Assembly (NCBI RefSeq): GCF_025465945.1
Contig: NZ_JANLNW010000050.1
Span: 62,001 to 126,000 of the forward strand
Direction: 5' to 3'
Length of the DNA stretch: 64,000 nt
Source of the DNA: Pseudomonas sp. 6D_7.1_Bac1
GTDB lineage: Bacteria; Pseudomonadota; Gammaproteobacteria; Pseudomonadales; Pseudomonadaceae
The translations under genes and the position numbers were made by a program. Shown here piece by piece: positions 23,097-32,713 of the stretch; position 1 is the stretch's first letter, and each line of letters begins with the position of its first letter. The notes under the pieces are model-generated. The model saw only the letters and a program-made list of their open reading frames with translations, was not told the DNA's origin and did no database searches.

Positions 23097-24431
23097 TTAC
23101 TTCACCGACGTCGGGGTTTGGCCTTCAGCCACATGCTGATCGTCTTCGCCATGGGTGTTGGTGATTGCGCGACCACCGGAAGCCAGTTCCGTGTGCATCT
23201 GGTCGACATCCAGTTCCTTGACCCACTTGGCCACGACCAGAGTGGCCACCGCGTTACCCACCAGGTTGGTCAAGGCGCGGGCTTCAGACATGAAGCGGTC
23301 GATCCCCAGGATCAGCGCCAGGCCGGCAACCGGCAGATGACCGACCGCCGACAGCGTGGCGGCCAACACGATGAAGCCGCTACCGGTCACACCGGCGGCG
23401 CCTTTGGAGGACAGCAGCAACACGACCAGCAAGGTGATCTGGTGCGTGATGTCCATATGGGTGTCGGTCGCCTGAGCGATGAACACCGCAGCCATGGTCA
23501 GGTAGATGGCGGTACCGTCCAGGTTGAACGAGTAACCGGTCGGGATCACCAGACCCACTACGGATTTCTTCGCGCCCAGACGCTCCATCTTGATCAACAT
23601 GCGTGGCAGTACCGACTCCGAAGAAGAAGTACCCAGTACGATCAGCAACTCTTCACGGATGTAGCGGATCACTTTCAGCACGCTGAAACCGTGAGCGCGA
23701 GCGATGCTGCCCAGCACGACCAGAATGAACAACAGGCAAGTGATGTAGAAGCAGGCCATCAACTGACCCAGTTGCACCAGCGAGCCGACGCCGTAGGCAC
23801 CGATGGTGAAGGCCATGGCGCCCAAGGCACCGATTGGCGCGAGCTTCATGATCATGTTGATGATGTTGAACATCACGTGGGCGAAGCGATCGATGAAGTC
23901 CAGGATCGGCTTGCCATAGGCACCCAGGCGATGCAGGGCGAAACCGAAGATCACCGAGAACATCAGCACTTGCAGGATATCGCCGTTGGCGAACGCACCG
24001 ACGATGGTGGCCGGGATAATGTTCAGGATGAAGCCAACGACGCTTTGGTCAGCACCGGCGGCTACATAGGCCGCAACCTTGGAGGCATCCAGGGTACTGG
24101 CATCAATGTGCATGCCGCTACCTGGCTGCACGATGTTGACCACCACCAGACCCACCAGCAACGCGATGGTCGAAACGATTTCGAAGTACAGCAGCGCATA
24201 ACCGCCGGTCTTGCCGACCGATTTCATGTTCTGCATGCCTGCGATACCGCTGACGACGGTGCAGAAGATGATGGGCGCGATGACCATTTTGATCAGTTTG
24301 ATGAACCCGTCACCCAGTGGCTTGAGTGCCACGGCGGTCTGCGGGTAGAAGTGACCGAGCAGAATGCCGATAGCGATGGCAACGATCACCTGGAGATACA
24401 GGGATTTGTACAGTGGCTGACGAGTCGTCAT
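23097..24431 (-). CDS. dctA: C4-dicarboxylate transporter DctA
   Basis: DctA imports succinate, fumarate and malate with protons or Na+. The 444-residue protein has the family's hydrophobic segments, the serine-rich loop [12 protein letters not shown], the helix motif [29 protein letters not shown] and a late [15 protein letters not shown]. The start [16 protein letters not shown] at 24431 is that of DctA; the frame remains open upstream but has no similarity. The C-terminal tail (about 30 residues) is acidic and divergent. Confidence 0.96.
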   Translation of the reverse strand: MTTRQPLYKSLYLQVIVAIAIGILLGHFYPQTAVALKPLGDGFIKLIKMVIAPIIFCTVVSGIAGMQNMKSVGKTGGYALLYFEIVSTIALLVGLVVVNIVQPGSGMHIDASTLDASKVAAYVAAGADQSVVGFILNIIPATIVGAFANGDILQVLMFSVIFGFALHRLGAYGKPILDFIDRFAHVMFNIINMIMKLAPIGALGAMAFTIGAYGVGSLVQLGQLMACFYITCLLFILVVLGSIARAHGFSVLKVIRYIREELLIVLGTSSSESVLPRMLIKMERLGAKKSVVGLVIPTGYSFNLDGTAIYLTMAAVFIAQATDTHMDITHQITLLVVLLLSSKGAAGVTGSGFIVLAATLSAVGHLPVAGLALILGIDRFMSEARALTNLVGNAVATLVVAKWVKELDVDQMHTELASGGRAITNTHGEDDQHVAEGQTPTSVK

Positions 24432-24636
24432 TGCAAAGTTCCTCAAGAGCACCGCGCTGCAATCATCCATCTGACGCAGACGACACCTAAAGTGCGAACC
24501 CTCCTGCGCTGGAGGGATTTGTTTTGTCGAGCTATCGCCCTTATCGCAAAGCCCGTGCCACCTTGCCCAAATCACCCAAAAGCCTTTTGCCATCAGGGCT
24601 GCAGGATTCCTTCTTGCCTCGATTACCTGATCGAAG

Positions 24637-24727
24637 TGGCGGATTCCCGCCCATCGACCGGTACTCGTCCTGCAATTTGGCGGATATCCGCCTTGTCCAG
24701 CCCTGAGGCCGTGGCTAAGATCCGCCA
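24637..24727. promoter_or_regulatory. Three TGGCGGAT-type sites, probable operator of the AraC gene
   Basis: TGGCGGATTCCCGCC (24637-24651) and TGGCGGATATCCGCC (24678-24692) match at 13 of 15 bases and start 41 bp apart (about four helix turns). The second contains a perfect 14-bp palindrome. An inverted half site GATCCGCCA lies at 24719-24727, just before the AraC gene. This spacing is what an autoregulated activator would use; the factor is not identified. Confidence 0.5.
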
Positions 24728-24749
24728 CTCAATGGACGGACCAGACCCC

Positions 24750-25748
24750 ATGCGCGAACGTACCATCGCCAGTCATTTTGCCCGTGCGGCCCTCAGTGGC
24801 GCGCGCCGACGTGGCTATGACTATTCGGGCCTGCTGCAACAGTTGGGGATCAGCGCCGAATTGCTCGACGAGCCCCGCGCAAGGATCGCGCCGGAACAGT
24901 TCACCGGTCTGTTGCAAGGGCTCTGGCAGGCGCTGGACGACGAATACCTGGGCTTTGCCCGCGGCCCAAGCAAACGCGGCACCTTCGCCATGATGTGCCA
25001 TGCCTTGATCCACTGCCGTACGCTTGAGAAAGCACTCAGTCGCGGCTTATTGTTTTATAGCCTATTCCCCGATGCTCCGCGCCTGACCCTGACCCGCGAG
25101 GGCGAAATGGTCCGTTTGAGCCTGGACGATTCGCAGCTGTGGGACCCGGATCACTTTTTCAGCGAATGCCAGTTAGTGATCTGGCATCGACTGGGCAGTT
25201 GGCTAATCGGTCAGCGCATTCGTTTGGAACAGACCAGCTTCAGCTACCCGAAACCCGAGCACGGCGCCGAATACGACCTGTTGTTCCCCTGCCCTATGGT
25301 GTTCTCGGCCGAGCATAGCAGCCTGCTGTTTCACAGCCGTTACCTGCACATGCCGCTGCTGCAGGACGAACGAACCCTCAAGCATTTTCTCGAACGCTCA
25401 CCCGCCGACCTGCTGTCGCGTCCGGACGACGGCGACAGCCTCAGCAGCCAGCTACGGCGTCTGCTCAGCCGCGACAGTGCGCGCTGGCCAGACCTGGAAG
25501 CGGTCGCCGCGCACCTGCACATCAGCCCGCAGACATTGCGTCGGCACTTGCGTGAAGAGGGTTCGAGTTTTCAGGCGTTGAAAGATCAACTGCGCCGCGA
25601 CATTGCGATTTATCACCTGAGCCGCGCCGATCTATCATTGCAACAGATCGCTGAACAGCTGGGGTTTTCCGAACCCTCGGCGTTTCACCGGGCGTTCAAA
25701 AAGTGGACTGGACTGACGCCTGGTGCTTATCGCGCCCAGGAAAAATGA
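24750..25748 (+). CDS. AraC-family transcriptional regulator (arabinose-binding-like N-domain)
   Basis: A 332-residue regulator. The N-terminal part (RARIAPEQFTGLLQGLWQAL, then FHSRYLHMPLLQDE) is of the PF12625 arabinose-binding-like type, and the last 100 residues form an AraC helix-turn-helix pair: VAAHLHISPQTLRRHLREEG and IAEQLGFSEPSAFHRAFKKW. ATG 24750 gives the common start MRERTIASHFARAAL; another ATG lies 18 bp upstream. Divergent from dctA with repeated TGGCGGAT sites between. The effector is unknown. Confidence 0.87.
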   Translation: MRERTIASHFARAALSGARRRGYDYSGLLQQLGISAELLDEPRARIAPEQFTGLLQGLWQALDDEYLGFARGPSKRGTFAMMCHALIHCRTLEKALSRGLLFYSLFPDAPRLTLTREGEMVRLSLDDSQLWDPDHFFSECQLVIWHRLGSWLIGQRIRLEQTSFSYPKPEHGAEYDLLFPCPMVFSAEHSSLLFHSRYLHMPLLQDERTLKHFLERSPADLLSRPDDGDSLSSQLRRLLSRDSARWPDLEAVAAHLHISPQTLRRHLREEGSSFQALKDQLRRDIAIYHLSRADLSLQQIAEQLGFSEPSAFHRAFKKWTGLTPGAYRAQEK

Positions 25749-25785
25749 GTTTCAAGGCTGATTTTTTTGATGAAGCCACTGGCCC

Positions 25786-25880
25786 CTTCGCGAGCAGGCT
25801 CGCTCCCACAGGGGATCTGCTGTGAGCACATTTTTTGTGAGCACTTGAGATCAAATGTGGGAGCGAGCTTGCTCGCGATG
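25786..25880. repeat. REPIN
   Basis: Inverted units CTTCGCGAGCAGGCTCGC and GAGCGAGCTTGCTCGCGATG around an AT-richer spacer. Lies between the AraC gene and phoQ, both of which read into it. Confidence 0.88.
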
Positions 25881-25904
25881 AGGCCCAAAAGAGCCCCCAT
25901 CACC

Positions 25905-27251
25905 TCACACAGCCGGAAAATGAATCCGGAACGCCGCACCACCCAAGGCTGAATCCCCCAGGGTCAACTGTGCGCCGTAGCTCTCGATGATGTCCTTGAC
26001 CACCGCCAGGCCAATGCCCTGCCCCGGGTGCTGGCGGTCCAGTCGCTCGCCGCGCTGGAGAATCCGCGCACGCTGATCCGGTGGCACGCCCGGGCCGTCA
26101 TCTTCGACACACAGCTCAACGCCACTCATGGTCTGCCGCAGGCTGATGCGCACTTCACCCAGGCACAGGCGATAGGCGTTTTCCAGCAAGTTGCCGAGCA
26201 TTTCCAGTAAGGCGCCCTGCTCGATCGGCACGTAGCATGGGTCCGGCAGATCGAAGGAGGTTCGTACCTGCTTGTCGCGGTAGACCTTGTCCAGCGTATC
26301 GCAAAGGCTTTGCAGCACCGGCCGCAATCGCACCTGGTGGCGTACCAGACCGCTTTTACGCAAGCTCGCGCGCTGCAACTGATAGCTGATCTGCTGACTC
26401 ATGCGCTCGATCTGCGATTGCAGTACCCACGCCTGCTCCCGACTTTCCGGGCGCTTGGCCATGTCTTCACTGACCCCTTGCAGAACCGCCAACGGGGTTT
26501 TCAGACTGTGGGCCAGGTCATCCAGAGAGTCGCGGTAGCGACTGCGCTGTTCACGCTCGCTACGCAGCAAACGGTTCAGGGAGCCGGTCAGGCGCAACAG
26601 TTCGCGGGGGTGTTCTTCGCTGAGGCTTTCAAGGGCGCCGCTCTCGATCTGGTCCAGTTCCTGACTCAAGCGCTTGAGTGCCTGCAAGCCCCAGGTCAAG
26701 CCGATCCACAGCAGCGACAGCAACACCACCAATGCGGCGCCAAACCCCAGATAGAGCTTTTCGCGCAGGCCTTCGAGTGTCAGTTGGTACTCACGCACCG
26801 GCTGCAGTGCAACGATACTGAACGCTGCACTTTTACCGCCGAGCAGTTTGACCTCGACGTCATAGACGAAAAATTCCTGACCGTTGGCCTCACGAATCCG
26901 TGCGAACTGATTGCCGTGCCCGTCGTAACGCGGCTTGTAGTTGATGTCCTCTTCCTGAGTCGCCCGCGAGCGCCAGACCAGATGACCGTCGCGATCATAG
27001 ATGTAGCCCAGCAAGCGACTGTCGGTGAGGTTGAAGCGCTCATCCGGCATCTGCGTGGGCATCACCAAACGGTTGTTTTCAACCCGCGCTGCAGAAATCA
27101 GCGTGGTGACATCCGACGCCAGGCGCTGCTCGATCGAGTCTTGCAGCGCCAGGCTGAACGCGCCCTGCATAGCCGGCAACAAGGCCAGCATGAACAGCAC
27201 CGCCAGCGTCGTGGCGGCGAGCATCAAGCGCAAGCGCAGCGAACGAATCAC
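25905..27251 (-). CDS. phoQ: Sensor histidine kinase PhoQ
   Basis: PhoQ senses low divalent cations and cationic peptides. The 448-residue protein has two membrane segments (about 10-30 and 168-190), a periplasmic PAS-like domain between them, a HAMP-like segment, the H box LDDLAHSLKTPLAVLQG (His248, the PhoQ-type variant of the motif), N box NLLENAYRL and G box GQGIGLAVVKDII. It overlaps phoP by four bases. Adjacency to dctA matches P. aeruginosa PA1180-PA1183. Confidence 0.94.
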   Translation of the reverse strand: MIRSLRLRLMLAATTLAVLFMLALLPAMQGAFSLALQDSIEQRLASDVTTLISAARVENNRLVMPTQMPDERFNLTDSRLLGYIYDRDGHLVWRSRATQEEDINYKPRYDGHGNQFARIREANGQEFFVYDVEVKLLGGKSAAFSIVALQPVREYQLTLEGLREKLYLGFGAALVVLLSLLWIGLTWGLQALKRLSQELDQIESGALESLSEEHPRELLRLTGSLNRLLRSEREQRSRYRDSLDDLAHSLKTPLAVLQGVSEDMAKRPESREQAWVLQSQIERMSQQISYQLQRASLRKSGLVRHQVRLRPVLQSLCDTLDKVYRDKQVRTSFDLPDPCYVPIEQGALLEMLGNLLENAYRLCLGEVRISLRQTMSGVELCVEDDGPGVPPDQRARILQRGERLDRQHPGQGIGLAVVKDIIESYGAQLTLGDSALGGAAFRIHFPAV

Positions 27252-27925
27252 CGGCAGCGCTCATTGAACAGGTAGCCCAGACCACGCACGGTATCGATCG
27301 GTTTGAAACCGGCCTTGCCTTCAAGCTTGCGCCGCAGACGGCCGACCAGCACTTCGATCACATTTGGATCGCGCTCGTCGTCATCCGGGTAGAGCTGCTC
27401 CATCAAACGGTCCTTGGCGACTACTTGCTGGTGATGGCGCATCAAGTATTCGAGGATCCGGTATTCGTAGGCGGTCAACGACAGCGGCTGCTCGTCAAGG
27501 GTCGCTTGCTTGCGGTTGAGGTCCAGCAGCAAAGGCCCGGCAGTGATGGTCGACTGGGTAAAACCGCTGGAGCGGCGCAGCAACGCATTCAGGCGCGCGT
27601 CCAGTTCTTCGAACTGAAACGGCTTGACCACGTAGTCGTCGGCACCGGCAGCCAGGCCTTCGACCTTGTCCTGCCAGTTGCCACGCGCGGTCAGGATCAG
27701 GATCGGAAAAGTCTTGCCTTGCGCACGCAGTTGGCGAATCAGGTCCAGCCCGCCCATGCCCGGCAGACCGAGGTCGATCACCGCCAGGTCATGGTTGAAT
27801 TGCTCGGTCTGGTACAAGGCTTCTTCGGCGTTGGCCACGGACTCGACGACGTGACCATTGTCGCTCAGACGGGTTTGCAGGTGATGACGCAGCAGCGCTT
27901 CGTCTTCGACGACCAGCAGTTTCAT
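27248..27925 (-). CDS. phoP: Response regulator PhoP
   Basis: PhoP is the DNA-binding half of PhoPQ (Mg2+ limitation, lipid A changes, peptide resistance). The 225-residue protein has a receiver with Asp51 in LAVIDLGLPGMGGLD and Lys in YVVKPFQFEE, then an OmpR winged helix (LTAYEYRILEYLMRHHQQVV through VIEVLVGRLRRKLEG). It is first of the phoP-phoQ operon. oprH, which precedes phoP in P. aeruginosa, is absent here. Confidence 0.96.
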   Translation of the reverse strand: MKLLVVEDEALLRHHLQTRLSDNGHVVESVANAEEALYQTEQFNHDLAVIDLGLPGMGGLDLIRQLRAQGKTFPILILTARGNWQDKVEGLAAGADDYVVKPFQFEELDARLNALLRRSSGFTQSTITAGPLLLDLNRKQATLDEQPLSLTAYEYRILEYLMRHHQQVVAKDRLMEQLYPDDDERDPNVIEVLVGRLRRKLEGKAGFKPIDTVRGLGYLFNERCR

Positions 27926-28101
27926 AACGCTCTCCCAGGCAAATCAACGTCTCCACGGGTGCCTCGCACCTCGACGACTTATACGACAGTAACGGTAACT
28001 CAGTTCAACCCAAGCGTTTGCTAAACCTGTGGCAGAACATCCGCGAGCCCTCGCCGGAGCAATCGATACCACAGCGGTATCTGTAGGTTAACCACAAACC
28101 G

Positions 28102-28118
28102 CTGAACTCCCCCTGAAC
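28102..28118 (-). promoter_or_regulatory. PhoP-box-like direct repeat
   Basis: CTGAAC-N5-CTGAAC on the plus strand, that is GTTCAG-N5-GTTCAG read toward phoP, 177 bp upstream of its start. From memory, this six-base repeat with five-base spacing is the pattern described for the pseudomonad PhoP box. It also lies 67 bp upstream of the divergent dienelactone hydrolase gene, so it could serve either direction. Confidence 0.6.
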
Positions 28119-28184
28119 ACATTCCGATCTCGGCCCGAGAAGGATCGACTAGGCTGTCTGAACGTCTTTTAAAGGAGCCCCACC

Positions 28185-28976
28185 ATGCGCGTATTTATCG
28201 CACTCGTATTACTGGCCTTGAGCGGCCTCAACCAAGCGGCGATCAAGACACAAGAGATCCCTTACAAGAGTGCCGACGGCACCGAAATGATCGGTTACTA
28301 CGCCTACGACGACAGCATTCAAGGCAAGCGCCCGGGCGTGGTGGTGGTGCATGAGTTCTGGGGGCTCAACGACTACGCCAAGCGCCGGGCTCGTGACCTC
28401 GCCGGGCTGGGCTACAGCGCACTGGCGATCGATATGTATGGCGAAGGCAAAAACACCGAGCACCCGAAAGACGCCATGGCGTTCATGGAAGCGGCGCTTA
28501 AAAACAGCGCGACAGCCAGCGCTCGCTTCAATGCCGGGCTTGATCTGCTCAAGCAACAACCTCAGACCGACCCGAACAAACTGGCGGCCATCGGCTACTG
28601 CTTCGGCGGCAAGATCGTCCTTGATGCGGCACGCCAGGGAACACCGTTGGCCGGCGTGGTGAGTTTCCATGGCGCATTGGCAACCAGCACCCCGGCGACA
28701 CCCGGCAGCGTCAAGGCCAAACTACTGGTGGAGCACGGTGCCTTGGACAGCATGGTCACCGCGGACCAGGTGGCGGCGTTCAAAACCGAGATGGACAAGG
28801 CCGGTGCCGACTATAAGTTCGTCAGCCTGGCAGGTGCCAAGCATGGCTTCAGCAACCCGGACGCTGATCGCCTGAGCCACGGCGATCACGGCGGCCCGGA
28901 CATCGGCTACAACAAAGCCGCCGATGAACGCTCGTGGGCGGATATGAAGGCGTTCTTCAAAAAAATCTTTGGCTGA
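28185..28976 (+). CDS. Secreted dienelactone hydrolase family protein
   Basis: A 263-residue alpha/beta hydrolase with a signal peptide (MRVFIALVLLALSGLNQA). DLH features: VVVVHEFWGLNDYAKRRA, IDMYGEGKNTEHP, the nucleophile elbow GYCFGGK (Cys in place of Ser, as in DLH), HGALDSMV with the acid, and KHGFSNPDA with the catalytic His. Substrate unknown; a periplasmic location is unusual for catabolic DLH. Ribosome site AGGAG at 28172-28176. Confidence 0.9.
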   Translation: MRVFIALVLLALSGLNQAAIKTQEIPYKSADGTEMIGYYAYDDSIQGKRPGVVVVHEFWGLNDYAKRRARDLAGLGYSALAIDMYGEGKNTEHPKDAMAFMEAALKNSATASARFNAGLDLLKQQPQTDPNKLAAIGYCFGGKIVLDAARQGTPLAGVVSFHGALATSTPATPGSVKAKLLVEHGALDSMVTADQVAAFKTEMDKAGADYKFVSLAGAKHGFSNPDADRLSHGDHGGPDIGYNKAADERSWADMKAFFKKIFG

Positions 28977-28994
28977 TGGGTACCGACACCATCC

Positions 28995-29116
28995 TTGTGG
29001 CGAGGGAGCTTGCTCCCGCTGGGTCGCGAAGCGCCCCCAATGTCCTCGTGATCAGACAGTGTTGCTGACATTGCGACGGCTACGCCGTCGAGCGGGAGCA
29101 AGCTCCCTCGCCACAA
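28995..29116. repeat. Third REP-pair family (GTGGCGAGGGAGCTTGCTCC)
   Basis: Left TTGTGGCGAGGGAGCTTGCT mirrors right AGCAAGCTCCCTCGCCACAA; inner CGACGGC/GCCGTCG arms pair as well. Different sequence from the GCGAGCAGG and GTAGCAGCTG families. Confidence 0.88.
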
Positions 29117-29186
29117 CAGCACTGCGCGCCACATGATTGCGCCACCAACACTACCCAGCACCCAGGCAACCCGGCAAAATGCCGGA

Positions 29187-29912
29187 ATGAACCCACCCCT
29201 CGTTCTTCCCGCCTGCTGCACGCCGCTCGACGCCCACTGGCCGTTGCCTGACATGCTGTCCGACACGGTGCTGCTGAGCACCCGTTTCGATCCGTCATTG
29301 CTGGCATTCAACGACTTCCAGCGCAGCACGATCGAGCCGCCCCCCAGCATTCAACGCTCGGTCGCCAAACGTCAGGCCGAGTTCCTCGCAGGGCGGGTGT
29401 GCGCCCGGGCCGCCTTGCATCAACTGGAAGGTCTGGACTGCATTCCGGCGATTGGCGAGGACCGTGCGCCCGTGTGGCCAGCGCATATCTGTGGCTCGAT
29501 CACCCACAGCACCGGCCGGGCCGCGGCCATCGTTGCACGCAAGACGCATTGGCGCGGCTTGGGCATGGACCAGGAAAACCTGCTCGACACCGAACGCGCC
29601 GAGCGTCTGGCCGGCGAGATCCTGACCCCGCCCGAGCTCAAGCGCATGGCCGCTGGCCCTCGTGATCAGTTGGCGCTGTGGGTGACCCTGACCTTCTCGG
29701 TCAAGGAAAGCCTGTTCAAGGCGCTCTACCCCATCGTGCAGAAACGCTTTTATTTCGAGCATGCCGAGATGCTGGAGTGGACCAACAGCGGCCATGTTCG
29801 CCTGCGCTTGTTGACCGACCTCTCCAGCGAATGGCACTACGGCACGGAACTGGACGCGCAGTTTGGGTTGCACGATGGGCAGTTGTTGAGCCTGGTCAGC
29901 ATCAAGGCCTGA
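29187..29912 (+). CDS. pcpS: 4'-phosphopantetheinyl transferase PcpS
   Basis: PcpS loads phosphopantetheine on acyl, peptidyl and aryl carrier proteins; in pseudomonads it serves both fatty-acid and siderophore synthesis. The 241-residue EntD/Sfp-type protein has RQAEFLAGRVCARAAL, GSITHSTGRAAAIV, the Mg-binding WRGLGMDQENL and the C-terminal FSVKESLFKALYPIV. The start MNPPLVLPACCTPLD at 29187 aligns with the family; the frame is open upstream. Confidence 0.93.
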   Translation: MNPPLVLPACCTPLDAHWPLPDMLSDTVLLSTRFDPSLLAFNDFQRSTIEPPPSIQRSVAKRQAEFLAGRVCARAALHQLEGLDCIPAIGEDRAPVWPAHICGSITHSTGRAAAIVARKTHWRGLGMDQENLLDTERAERLAGEILTPPELKRMAAGPRDQLALWVTLTFSVKESLFKALYPIVQKRFYFEHAEMLEWTNSGHVRLRLLTDLSSEWHYGTELDAQFGLHDGQLLSLVSIKA

Positions 29913-29937
29913 AGAGTTTCAGTGCCTGTTCGACCGT

Positions 29938-30032
29938 CATCGCGAGCAGGCTCGCTCCCACACTGGATTCTCGGTGAACACAATATTTGTGAACAACACA
30001 GATCAAATGTGGGAGCGAGCCTGCTCGCGATG
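29938..30032. repeat. REPIN
   Basis: CATCGCGAGCAGGCTCGCTC and its inverted partner flank a spacer containing TTGTGAACAACACAGATC. Between the convergent pcpS and rstB genes. Confidence 0.9.
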
Positions 30033-30056
30033 AGGCCCTTACAGTAAACAAAGATC

Positions 30057-31667
30057 TCAGGGCTTTTCCTGATTGCGTGGCCAGCTCAGACTGAAACACG
30101 CTCCGCCAAGGTTTTTACTCTTGCCGATCAACGCCCGGCCGCCATGCCAGTGAACGATCCGGCGCACGATAGACAGCCCCAGACCGTGCCCACCGGACGC
30201 CCGGGTGCGGCTGTCATCCAGACGCAAAAACGGTGTGAAGATTTTTTCCCAGGCATTTTCCGGCACACCCGGCCCATCGTCTTCAACATCGATGCGACAA
30301 CGCTGCTGCCCCACCTGATAACTGATCGACACCTGGGACTGGGCATGACGCATGGCGTTGCTCACCAGATTCTGTAACGCCCGATGCAGGTAGCGCGGTT
30401 CAGCGTCGACCCAGGCGTCATCGCAATCGGCAGCCGACAGACACAGGCCGCGCTGAACCGTCACGTTGGCGCGTAATGGCGCCAGTTCGCTGATCACCTG
30501 ATTGACCAAGGCGTCCAGATCGACCCGCTGGAAGTTCAGCGCTGGCGAACCCTGCTCCAGCCGCGCATACGTGAGCATCTCGTCCACCAGGCCGTCGAGG
30601 TCCTGAATATCGTGGTCCATGCCCTCCAGGTATTTATCCCGTGCTTGCGGTGTGTTCGCCGTGCTGATCATTTCCAGACCAAAGCGCAACCGCGCGACAG
30701 GCGTACGCAGCTCATGGGACACCGCACGCACCAGTTCACGCTGTATCGCCAGCAGTTGCTGCAAGTGCTCGGCCATCCCATTGAACGCCGCGGCCAACCG
30801 TCCCACCGAGTCCGCACCACGTGCCGACACACGGGTTTCCAGGCTGCCTTTGGCGATCCGCGTGGCGGCCGACTCCAGCCCCCTCAAGCGACGTTCCAAC
30901 TGGCGCACCAGCAAATAGACGATCAACCCGATCAGGCTCAGACCCAGTGCCGCAATCAACACCAGCCACTCCGACGGGTACGGACTCATCTGATACAGCG
31001 GGCCGATTTCCAGTACCCAAGGCGTACCGACCATCCCGGCAAACACCCGGATCGAATCGCCGCCCTTGCCCAACGCCATTACCGTGTCGCCTTCAGAGAC
31101 CCGACGGCTCTGGTCCTCGTCCATGTCTGCCTGGTCGACCGTGATCAGTTGCAGGTCGAAGCCAAAGCCCTTGTCCTTCTTCAGTGCCTCAAGACGCTGG
31201 GGCTGCTCGGCCACCGGATAGCGCACCAACTCATCAGCCAACAGATAAATCGTCGCCCGCGCCAGTTGCTCGCTGATCTGCTGTACTTCCCCCGTCAGCA
31301 CAAGCTGTTCTTTATCGCTGACCAACCGGTAGACCTTCGCCGCGTGCGGCCCGGTCTGTTCCACCAAGGCCTGACCCCGCAGTACCCGCGTGCGCTGGCT
31401 CAGGTCGAGGTCGGTCTGGGCGAACGTCTGCAAGCTCAAGGGGATGCCCAGCAAACGCTCCCACACCAGCACCGCACGATGACGTTCGGTCTCGTTCATC
31501 GGTTGCAGGTTGTCGGCCATCAAGGAAAACGTGCCGTGAGCCAGGCGCTCGCGGTATTGCTCCCCGCGCACCTGATTGAGCAGGTGCAAGGCCAATACCC
31601 CAAGTACCGCCACCAGAATCAGCGCGGCGCACATGCCGCCATAAATGCGCAGGAAGATCGAGTTCAC
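30057..31667 (-). CDS. rstB: Sensor histidine kinase, RstB-like
   Basis: A 536-residue kinase with two membrane segments (about 8-30 and 234-256), a periplasmic domain between them, a HAMP domain, H box AVSHELRTPVARLRFGLEMI (His318), N box LQNLVSNAMRHA and G box GHGLGLSIVRRIV. Position and length fit the PA1158 RstB-type kinase. It overlaps its regulator by four bases (31664-31667). The signal is not known. Confidence 0.88.
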   Translation of the reverse strand: MNSIFLRIYGGMCAALILVAVLGVLALHLLNQVRGEQYRERLAHGTFSLMADNLQPMNETERHRAVLVWERLLGIPLSLQTFAQTDLDLSQRTRVLRGQALVEQTGPHAAKVYRLVSDKEQLVLTGEVQQISEQLARATIYLLADELVRYPVAEQPQRLEALKKDKGFGFDLQLITVDQADMDEDQSRRVSEGDTVMALGKGGDSIRVFAGMVGTPWVLEIGPLYQMSPYPSEWLVLIAALGLSLIGLIVYLLVRQLERRLRGLESAATRIAKGSLETRVSARGADSVGRLAAAFNGMAEHLQQLLAIQRELVRAVSHELRTPVARLRFGLEMISTANTPQARDKYLEGMDHDIQDLDGLVDEMLTYARLEQGSPALNFQRVDLDALVNQVISELAPLRANVTVQRGLCLSAADCDDAWVDAEPRYLHRALQNLVSNAMRHAQSQVSISYQVGQQRCRIDVEDDGPGVPENAWEKIFTPFLRLDDSRTRASGGHGLGLSIVRRIVHWHGGRALIGKSKNLGGACFSLSWPRNQEKP

Positions 31668-32389
31668 AGGGGCTGGTCTACGCAGGCTTCAGGAACGAAC
31701 AAATACCCCTTGCTGCGAATGGTCTTGATCAGTCGCGGGTGGATCGGGTCATCACCGATCTTCGGCCGGATTCGCGAAATGCGCACATCAATCGAGCGAT
31801 CCTGGCCGTCGTAGCCAATGCCGCGCAGCGCCGTGAAAATCTCCTCGCGGGACAGGATCCGCCCGGCGTTGGCCACCAGCAGCCAGAGCAAATCAAACTC
31901 GGCACTGGTCAACTCGATCCCATTGTCATGCAGCCACGCCTCACGCAAGGCGTTGTCGACGACCAGCGGACCGAACTGCAAACGACGGAGTTTTTCCGGG
32001 GCCGCAGGCTCAGGGGCTTCGCTACGTCGCAGCAAGGCCTGGACCCGCGCCAGCAGCAAACGCGGACGTACCGGCTTGCACACATAATCGTCGGCGCCCA
32101 TGTCCAGGCCCTGGATCTGGTCCATGTCGTCAGTGCGCGCAGTGAGCATCAGGATCGGCCCGTCGTAGCGATCGCGGACCTTGCGGCAAATCGTCAGGCC
32201 GTCTTCACCGGGGAGCATCAGGTCAAGGATCACCAGGTCCGGTTGCTCGGCGATAATCCGCGCCGCCGCCAGTGCACCGTTGCCTTCGATAGTCACCCGC
32301 AGGCCGTTGCTTTCCAGGTACTCACGGGTCAACTCAGCCAAGCGCTGGTCATCCTCGACTATCAATACCTGCCACGCTTCTTGCTCCAC
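31664..32389 (-). CDS. rstA: OmpR-family response regulator, RstA-like
   Basis: A 241-residue regulator: receiver with Asp56 in VILDLMLPGEDGL, Lys in DYVCKPVRPR, and a winged-helix domain (ELTSAEFDLLWLLVANAGRILS through DGQDRSIDVRISRIRPKIGD). It is the upstream gene of the pair and divergent from nrdA, as in P. aeruginosa (PA1156-PA1158). Confidence 0.9.
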   Translation of the reverse strand: MEQEAWQVLIVEDDQRLAELTREYLESNGLRVTIEGNGALAAARIIAEQPDLVILDLMLPGEDGLTICRKVRDRYDGPILMLTARTDDMDQIQGLDMGADDYVCKPVRPRLLLARVQALLRRSEAPEPAAPEKLRRLQFGPLVVDNALREAWLHDNGIELTSAEFDLLWLLVANAGRILSREEIFTALRGIGYDGQDRSIDVRISRIRPKIGDDPIHPRLIKTIRSKGYLFVPEACVDQPL

Positions 32390-32654
32390 GGGTGACCTCT
32401 TTACCGAACACTATCAAGGAAGGGTCCACTCGTCTTTTTGTAATGATTTGAGTGGATAAGACTGCGTACACAGCAGCCGATTGTAGCAATGCCTCCCCTT
32501 GAGAACACAAGCTGGCAAATGCGCTCGGTAACTGTGTTTTTTTGTGATAGGGTTCGCGCCCGCAAAAATCCGCCCCAGGCTATTTTTCAGGGCGAAATTC
32601 TATGACAAACGGTCCACCCCAGCAGGGTCGCGGCCTACACGATGATTGGCAGTT

Positions 32655-32686
32655 TCATCCACATTTTACGCACAGCTTTATCCACA
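32655..32686 (+). promoter_or_regulatory. DnaA boxes upstream of nrdA
   Basis: A perfect TTATCCACA (32678-32686) preceded by TCATCCACA (32655-32663, one mismatch). DnaA boxes ahead of nrdA tie dNTP supply to replication initiation in E. coli. The rest of the 732-bp rstA-nrdA gap is AT-richer than the flanks and holds no gene. Confidence 0.65.
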
Positions 32687-32713
32687 GGTAGTACGTTGCA
32701 ATCACCCCCCAAA

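Noticed and set aside
23118..24720. Long plus-strand open frame opposite dctA joined to the AraC gene
   Set aside because: The dctA part is low-complexity shadow; AraC similarity starts only at 24750.
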